Position numbers and translations under genes: made by a program. Positions 59,876 to 64,000 of a stretch of DNA of 64,000 nucleotides are shown here, one piece after another. The DNA is from Pseudonocardia autotrophica. Its GTDB lineage: Bacteria > Actinomycetota > Actinomycetes > Mycobacteriales > Pseudonocardiaceae. Within the stretch, counting starts at the first letter, position 1. Every line of letters begins with the position of its first letter. Location: NCBI RefSeq assembly GCF_000717175.1, contig NZ_JNYD01000026.1:41561-105560 (forward strand), given 5' to 3'. A model generated the notes under the pieces. The model did not search any database and had not been told where the DNA came from. It saw nothing but the letters and a program-made list of their open reading frames with translations.

Positions 59876-60261
59876 AGGTGCGGCACCTCCTCCGGGATCG
59901 CGTAGAAGGTCGGGTGCCGGTAGACCTTGTCGCCGGACGGCGCGAAGAACGGGTCCTTCTCCGCCGGGCTCGAGGCGGTGATGTCCTCGGCCTTGACCAC
60001 CCAGATCGACACGCCCTCGTTGCGCCGGGTGTAGAGGTCACGCGCGTTGTGCAGCGCCATCTCCGCGTCCGCGGCGTGCAGGGAGCCGACGTGGACGTGG
60101 TTCAGCCCGCGCTTGCCGCGCACGAACACCTCGTACAACGGCCAGTCGCGCCGCTTCACGCCCTGCCCCTTCTCAATGGCGCCGGTCGGCACCCCGGTGG
60201 TCGGGACGGCTCCGTGGCCGCCCTCCGCGGTCACCTCAGGGGTCTCGTCGCTCGGGATCAC
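59872..60261 (-). CDS. paaB: 1,2-phenylacetyl-CoA epoxidase subunit PaaB
   Basis: 129 residues. The core is unmistakable: [20 protein letters not shown], then [20 protein letters not shown] and [20 protein letters not shown]. PaaB bridges AC dimers. Typical homologues start right before the RDWPLYEVF segment, so the first ~35 residues ([20 protein letters not shown]...) are an unusual extension or an over-long start. A GTG directly before KRRDWPLYE with AGGGGCAGGGC upstream is a fair alternative. GTG 60261 overlaps the paaA stop. Confidence 0.92.
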   Translation of the reverse strand: MIPSDETPEVTAEGGHGAVPTTGVPTGAIEKGQGVKRRDWPLYEVFVRGKRGLNHVHVGSLHAADAEMALHNARDLYTRRNEGVSIWVVKAEDITASSPAEKDPFFAPSGDKVYRHPTFYAIPEEVPHL

Positions 60262-61223
60262 GCCGTCACCTCACGCTTCTTCGCCGCCTGCTTGTCCGCG
60301 TACACCCGGGCCGCCTCACGCACCCAGGCCCCGCTCTCGTGCGCGCGGCGCCGGTGCGCGATCCGCTGCGCGTTCGTGGGGCCGGCGCCGGAGATGACCG
60401 CCTTGAACTCCGACCAGTCCGGCTCGCCGAAGTCGTGCGCCTGCCGCTCGTCGTTCCACCGCAGGTCCGGGTCCGGCAGCGTGACACCCAGGGCCTCGGC
60501 CTGCGGGACGGTCATGTCCACGAACCGCTGGCGCAGCTCGTCGTTCGTGTGCCGCTTGATGTTCCACGCCATCGACTGCTGGGTGTTCGGGGAGTCACCG
60601 TCCGCGGGGCCGAACATCATCAGCGACGGCCACCACCACCGGTCGACCGACTCCTGCACCATGGCCTTCTGCGCCGGCGTGCCGTTGACCATGGCCAGCA
60701 GCAGCTCGTAGCCCTGCCGCTGGTGGAACGACTCCTCCTTGCAGATCCGCACCATCGCCCGCGCGTACGGGCCGTAGGAGCACCGGCACAGCGGGACCTG
60801 GTTGCAGATCGCGGCGCCGTCGACCAGCCAGCCGATCACGCCGACGTCGGCGTAGGTCAGCGTGGGGTAGTTGAAGATCGAGGAGTACTTCTGCTTCGAC
60901 TCGATCAGCTTCTCGGTCAGCTCCTCGCGGTCCACGCCGAGCGTCTCGGCCGCCGCGTAGAGGTACATCCCGTGCCCGGCCTCGTCCTGCACCTTGGCCA
61001 GCAGGATCGCCTTGCGCCGCAGCGACGGAGCGCGGCCGATCCAGTTGCCCTCGGGCTGCATGCCGATGATCTCCGAGTGCGCGTGCTGCGCGATCTGGCG
61101 GATCAGGGTCTTGCGGTAGGCCTCGGGCATCCAGTCCCGCGGCTCGATCCGCTGGTCGGCGTCGATCGTGGCCTGGAACTCGTCCTCGAACGCAGGGTGG
61201 GAGCGCTCGTCGGTCGCGGTCAT
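60258..61223 (-). CDS. paaA: 1,2-phenylacetyl-CoA epoxidase catalytic subunit PaaA
   Basis: 321 residues. Di-iron ligands lie in [20 protein letters not shown] and [40 protein letters not shown] and [17 protein letters not shown] are family signatures. With PaaBCE it epoxidises phenylacetyl-CoA to the ring-1,2-epoxide. It opens the paaABCDE unit; all genes touch or overlap, so stoichiometric translation is likely. A TetR-type operator lies 17 nt upstream. Confidence 0.95.
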   Translation of the reverse strand: MTATDERSHPAFEDEFQATIDADQRIEPRDWMPEAYRKTLIRQIAQHAHSEIIGMQPEGNWIGRAPSLRRKAILLAKVQDEAGHGMYLYAAAETLGVDREELTEKLIESKQKYSSIFNYPTLTYADVGVIGWLVDGAAICNQVPLCRCSYGPYARAMVRICKEESFHQRQGYELLLAMVNGTPAQKAMVQESVDRWWWPSLMMFGPADGDSPNTQQSMAWNIKRHTNDELRQRFVDMTVPQAEALGVTLPDPDLRWNDERQAHDFGEPDWSEFKAVISGAGPTNAQRIAHRRRAHESGAWVREAARVYADKQAAKKREVTA

Positions 61224-61239
61224 CGCGAACCTCCAAAAC

Positions 61240-61253
61240 CGAATGTTCGTTCG
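61240..61253. promoter_or_regulatory. TetR-type operator before paaA
   Basis: CGAATGTTCGTTCG agrees at 12 of 14 positions with the perfect palindrome CGAACGATCGTTCG before the thiolase gene. It lies 17 nt before paaA, between paaA and its TetR neighbour, in the position for repression. Confidence 0.6.
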
Positions 61254-61315
61254 TCTGATGATGACGCACTCCCGCCGCCCACGCAAGCGTGGGGCCGAAC
61301 TCACCCGGGCGGGCG

Positions 61316-61954
61316 TCAGGCAGGCGGGATGATCCCCGTGGACACCATCTGCACGACCTGGGCGGGAAGGCCCTCCGAACCGGGCCGGCCGGGGCGGTAC
61401 CACTCGATGATCGAGTTCACCGTGCCGGACAGCAACCGGGCCGCCAGCCAGGGCTCCACCCCGGCCGCGACCTCGCCGTCCTCCACCGCCTCGGCGACGA
61501 GCGAGGCGAGGGTGGCGTCGAACGCGCGGCGGCGGGCCAGGGCCCACCGCTCGATCTCGGTGTTGCCGCGGACCCGCAGGAGCAGCGTCACGTAGGGCAG
61601 CTCCGTGGTGAGCACCTCGACCTGGCGCCCGATGATGTGCTGCAGCCGCCGCAGCGCCGGTCCGCGCTGGGAGGCGGGCTCGTCGAGGATGCCGAAGAGC
61701 CCGTCGAGCGCACGCTGCAGCGCCGCGCGGAGGAGCTCCTCCTTGCCGCTGACGTGGTGGTAGAAGGAGGACTTCGTGATCCCGGCGGCCCGCGACAGGT
61801 CCTCCATCGAGGTGGCGTCGTAGCCGCGGGCGTTGAACTCCTGCACCGCCACGGCCAGCAGGGACCGGGCGTCGTAGACGGGGCGGCGGGCACCGGCCGC
61901 GCCGCGGGCGCGCCGGTTCGGCCGGGAGGGCGGATCGGCCGTCGCGGCGGTCAT
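61316..61954 (-). CDS. TetR-family regulator of the paa cluster (PaaR-like)
   Basis: 212 residues. N-terminal HTH (~residues 25-75): [40 protein letters not shown]. The C-terminal domain contains [20 protein letters not shown] and [14 protein letters not shown], as in PaaR/KstR2-like acyl-CoA-responsive regulators. It lies directly upstream of paaA on the same strand and divergent from the thiolase-paaZ genes; the paired 14-bp operators support control of both units, probably released by phenylacetyl-CoA. Confidence 0.85.
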   Translation of the reverse strand: MTAATADPPSRPNRRARGAAGARRPVYDARSLLAVAVQEFNARGYDATSMEDLSRAAGITKSSFYHHVSGKEELLRAALQRALDGLFGILDEPASQRGPALRRLQHIIGRQVEVLTTELPYVTLLLRVRGNTEIERWALARRRAFDATLASLVAEAVEDGEVAAGVEPWLAARLLSGTVNSIIEWYRPGRPGSEGLPAQVVQMVSTGIIPPA

Positions 61955-62460
61955 CGCGCCCCTCCCGCGTGTCGCATCCGGCCGACCGGCGGGCCGTCCT
62001 CTTCAAGGGTTGCTCGGGTCATCCACACACCTCGCCTTCCCCGTGTCGGGCCACTCGGAACCCCGTGAGACCGACGCCGTGATTCAGGGGCCGGTCCGGG
62101 TCGTGATTGCCCGAACGATCGGGCTGCGCACTTCTCGACCCCGGCGAACGCCGCGTGGGCCTCCCGCGGCACTGTGACGCGCTCGCCGAAGTCCTCTCCC
62201 CATCTGATGATCCTGCCCGTCCCGGCCGCCCCCTGGCGACCTCCCCTGACGCCGCCACCAGCGCTTTCTCGAGCCCCAACGGCCGCGGGTCGTGCCACGA
62301 CGGCGATGGCTGAGCCCTGCCCGTCGGGCCCACGGGACGCGCGCGCCGGACGTCGTCGGCACCCTCGCCCCTGTCGGATCCCCACGCGCCCATGCTAACC
62401 TCCCCGACAACCGAACGATCGTTCGCCGACGCAGACACCGATCGGAGGCCGAGCGGCTTC
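61955..62460. other. 506-nt divergent control region between tetR and thiolase
   Basis: No convincing coding frame. It contains CCGAACGATCGGG near 62111-62123 and the strong palindrome at 62412-62425, so it should carry the promoters of the TetR gene (leftward) and the thiolase-paaZ unit (rightward). Its plus strand between 62100 and 62400 is rather C-rich and lacks clear promoter boxes. Confidence 0.5.
62412..62425. promoter_or_regulatory. 14-bp palindrome before the thiolase gene, TetR operator
   Basis: CGAACGATCGTTCG is a perfect 14-bp palindrome 35 nt before ATG 62461 and matches the site before paaA at 12 of 14 positions. Confidence 0.65.
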
Positions 62461-63705
62461 ATGGGCAGCAGCAACACCGCATTCCTGGTGAGCGGGGTCC
62501 GCACCCCGCAGGGCAAGTACGGCGGAGCGCTGGCGGGCGTCCGCCCCGACGACCTGGCCGCCCTGGTGGTCGGCGAGGCCGTCGCGCGGGCCGGGGTGCC
62601 GGCCGACGCGATCGACGAGGTCGTCCTCGGCGCCGCGAACCAGGCCGGCGAGGACAACCGCAACGTGGCCCGAATGGCCGTTCTGCTGGCCGGGCTCCCG
62701 GCGACGGTCCCGGGCTACACCGTGAACCGGCTGTGCGCGAGCGGCCTGACCGCCGTCACGAACGCCGCCCAGGCGATCAAGGCCGGGGAGGCCGACGTCG
62801 TCGTCGCCGGTGGGGTCGAGTCGATGACCCGGGCGCCGTGGGTGATGGCCAAGCCCGGCACGCCGTGGGCCAAGCCCGGCGAGGTCGCGGACACGTCGCT
62901 GGGCTGGCGCTTCACCAACCCGCGCTTCCGCGCCCTCGACGAGGCCGCGCCCGAGGTCCACACCGAGACCGCGGGTCCGGCGACCCTGTCGATGGGCGAG
63001 ACCGCCGAGGAGGTGGCCACGCTCGACGGCATCACCCGCGAGGAGTGCGACGAGTTCGCGCTGCGCAGCCACACCCGTGCGGTCGCCGCTGCGAAGGACG
63101 GGCGGTTCGACGCGGAGCTGGTCACCGTGCCCGTCCCGCAGCGCAAGGGCGATCCCGTCCAGGTCACCGCGGACGAGGGCCCCCGCGCCGACGCCTCCCC
63201 CGAGTCCCTGGGCCGGCTGCGCCCGGTGTTCCGCAAGGGCGGGATCGTCACCGCGGGCAACTCCTCTCCCCTGTCCGACGGCGCCGCGGCGGTCGTCGTC
63301 GCCAGCGAGCGGGCCGTCGAGGAGCACGGGCTGACCCCGCTCGCCCGGATCGTCGTCGGTGCGAGTGCCGGCGTCGCGCCGCACGTCATGGGCCTCGGCC
63401 CGGTGCCCGCCACGCAGAAGGCGCTGAGGCTGGCCGGCTGGCAGACCGGCGACCTCGACGCCGTCGAGCTCAACGAGGCCTTCGCCGCGCAGAGCCTCGC
63501 CTGCGTGCGCCGCCTGGGCCTGGACCCCGAGACCGTGAACGCCGACGGCGGCGCCATCGCCCTGGGCCACCCGCTGGGCTGCTCCGGCGCCCGGATCACC
63601 GTCACGCTCGCCAACCGGCTCCGCCGCGAGGGCGGCCGTCGCGGGCTGGCGTCGATGTGCGTCGGCGTCGGCCAGGGCGCGGCCCTGCTGATCGAAACCG
63701 TCTGA
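62461..63705 (+). CDS. paaJ: acetyl-CoA acetyltransferase family thiolase, PaaJ-type
   Basis: 414 residues. The nucleophilic Cys is in [20 protein letters not shown] (~residue 91); the second-site motifs are [16 protein letters not shown] with its His-bearing [20 protein letters not shown] and the final Cys in [22 protein letters not shown] rather than NxxCGSG-with-other flanks, and the position before paaZ, favour the 3-oxoadipyl-CoA/3-oxo-5,6-dehydrosuberyl-CoA thiolase of the phenylacetate route. The start ATG 62461 follows GGAGGCCGAGCGGCTTC; the operator lies just upstream. Confidence 0.85.
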   Translation: MGSSNTAFLVSGVRTPQGKYGGALAGVRPDDLAALVVGEAVARAGVPADAIDEVVLGAANQAGEDNRNVARMAVLLAGLPATVPGYTVNRLCASGLTAVTNAAQAIKAGEADVVVAGGVESMTRAPWVMAKPGTPWAKPGEVADTSLGWRFTNPRFRALDEAAPEVHTETAGPATLSMGETAEEVATLDGITREECDEFALRSHTRAVAAAKDGRFDAELVTVPVPQRKGDPVQVTADEGPRADASPESLGRLRPVFRKGGIVTAGNSSPLSDGAAAVVVASERAVEEHGLTPLARIVVGASAGVAPHVMGLGPVPATQKALRLAGWQTGDLDAVELNEAFAAQSLACVRRLGLDPETVNADGGAIALGHPLGCSGARITVTLANRLRREGGRRGLASMCVGVGQGAALLIETV

Positions 63706-63731
63706 CCCGCCGCCACCACGAGAGGGACCGC

Positions 63732-64000
63732 ATGACCACCCCGCTTCTGCGCAGCTATGTCTCCGGTGACTGGCACACCGCGACCGATGAGGGCCGCCCG
63801 CTGTTCGACGCGGTGACCGGGGAGGAGATCGCCCGGGTGTCCTCGACCGGGGTCGACTTCGGCGCCGCGCTGGGCTACGGGCGGGAGGTCGGTGGGCCGG
63901 CGCTGCGGGAGTTGACCTTCCATCAGCGGGCCGGGCTGCTCAAGGCGCTCGGGCAGCACCTGCGCGAGCACCGCGAGGAGCTCTACGCCGTCTCCGCGCG
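63732..64000 (+). CDS. paaZ: oxepin-CoA hydrolase/aldehyde dehydrogenase PaaZ, 5' part
   Basis: About 89 N-terminal codons before the window ends. The start [20 protein letters not shown], then [39 protein letters not shown] and [14 protein letters not shown] follow PaaZ closely in order and spacing. The full enzyme opens the oxepin ring with its hydratase domain and oxidises the aldehyde. ATG 63732 has GAGAGGGA upstream and lies 26 nt after the thiolase stop, so both share an mRNA. Confidence 0.9.
   Translation, partial: MTTPLLRSYVSGDWHTATDEGRPLFDAVTGEEIARVSSTGVDFGAALGYGREVGGPALRELTFHQRAGLLKALGQHLREHREELYAVSA

Noticed and set aside
1..64000. tRNA, rRNA, CRISPR arrays, insertion sequences, phage attachment sites
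   Set aside because: I scanned for cloverleaf T-loop sequences, regularly spaced repeats and transposase or integrase motifs and found none; small structured RNAs cannot be excluded by eye.

Overview
The window is GC-rich throughout, uses many GTG starts and packs its genes into operons with 1-8 nt start/stop overlaps. The gene content (full phenylacetate cluster, many acyl-CoA enzymes, several MFS carriers, GntR/TetR/PucR/WYL regulators) fits a free-living catabolic actinobacterium. Pseudonocardiaceae is my best guess by general resemblance only. No rRNA, tRNA, CRISPR array, insertion sequence or prophage was found.

Layout. 1-3.2 kb: the 5' part of a flavin monooxygenase, a decayed binding-protein fragment, three small conserved proteins and a metallo-beta-lactamase-fold hydrolase. 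3.3-7.0 kb: an ADP-forming acyl-CoA ligase, an enoyl-CoA hydratase and a GntR regulator. 7.0-13.2 kb (minus strand): the most unusual region. It is an MFS carrier followed by two UGSC-family proteins whose frames are each interrupted by one in-frame TGA directly before Gly-Ser-Cys, a thioredoxin-reductase-like flavoprotein, and two further proteins related to the C-terminal domain of the larger UGSC protein. Both TGA codons are followed, after exactly 11 nt, by a hairpin with a GU-containing loop. I read them as selenocysteine codons with bacterial SECIS elements, so this is a two-selenoprotein operon with its own candidate reductase. 13.3-18.1 kb: an SDR, a two-subunit transketolase, an MFS carrier and a GntR regulator with matching palindromes.

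18.3-29.5 kb is a mixed stretch: a membrane protein, a large FAD/Fe-S D-2-hydroxyacid dehydrogenase, DUF4287, WYL/DinB, an AlkZ/YcaQ-like protein, an archaeal-type prolyl-tRNA synthetase, an FkbM methyltransferase and an SGNH hydrolase. 29.5-40.0 kb is an uncharacterised catabolic locus: a luciferase-like monooxygenase, two MFS carriers, two related amidohydrolases, an alpha-hydroxyacid oxidase, a Rieske protein, an HpcH-type aldolase and a PucR regulator. Two promoters in it share a 14-bp motif. 40.4-53.3 kb: an SDR, MarR plus a ClC chloride channel, a cupin, an acyl-CoA oxidation operon, an odd cation-exchanger-like protein, an orphan substrate-binding lipoprotein, a VOC protein and a CHASE3/HAMP protein with a degenerate kinase tail.

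53.3-64.0 kb: transhydrogenase genes, with pntA carrying an out-of-frame internal deletion, then the phenylacetate (paa) cluster: an enoyl-CoA hydratase, paaE, D, C, B and A and a TetR regulator on the minus strand, with a paaJ-type thiolase and the start of paaZ divergent on the plus strand. Related 14-bp operators lie before paaA and before the thiolase gene. Small decayed fragments (PhnD-like, TetR C-terminus, alpha/beta-hydrolase C-terminus) show that gene loss is ongoing.
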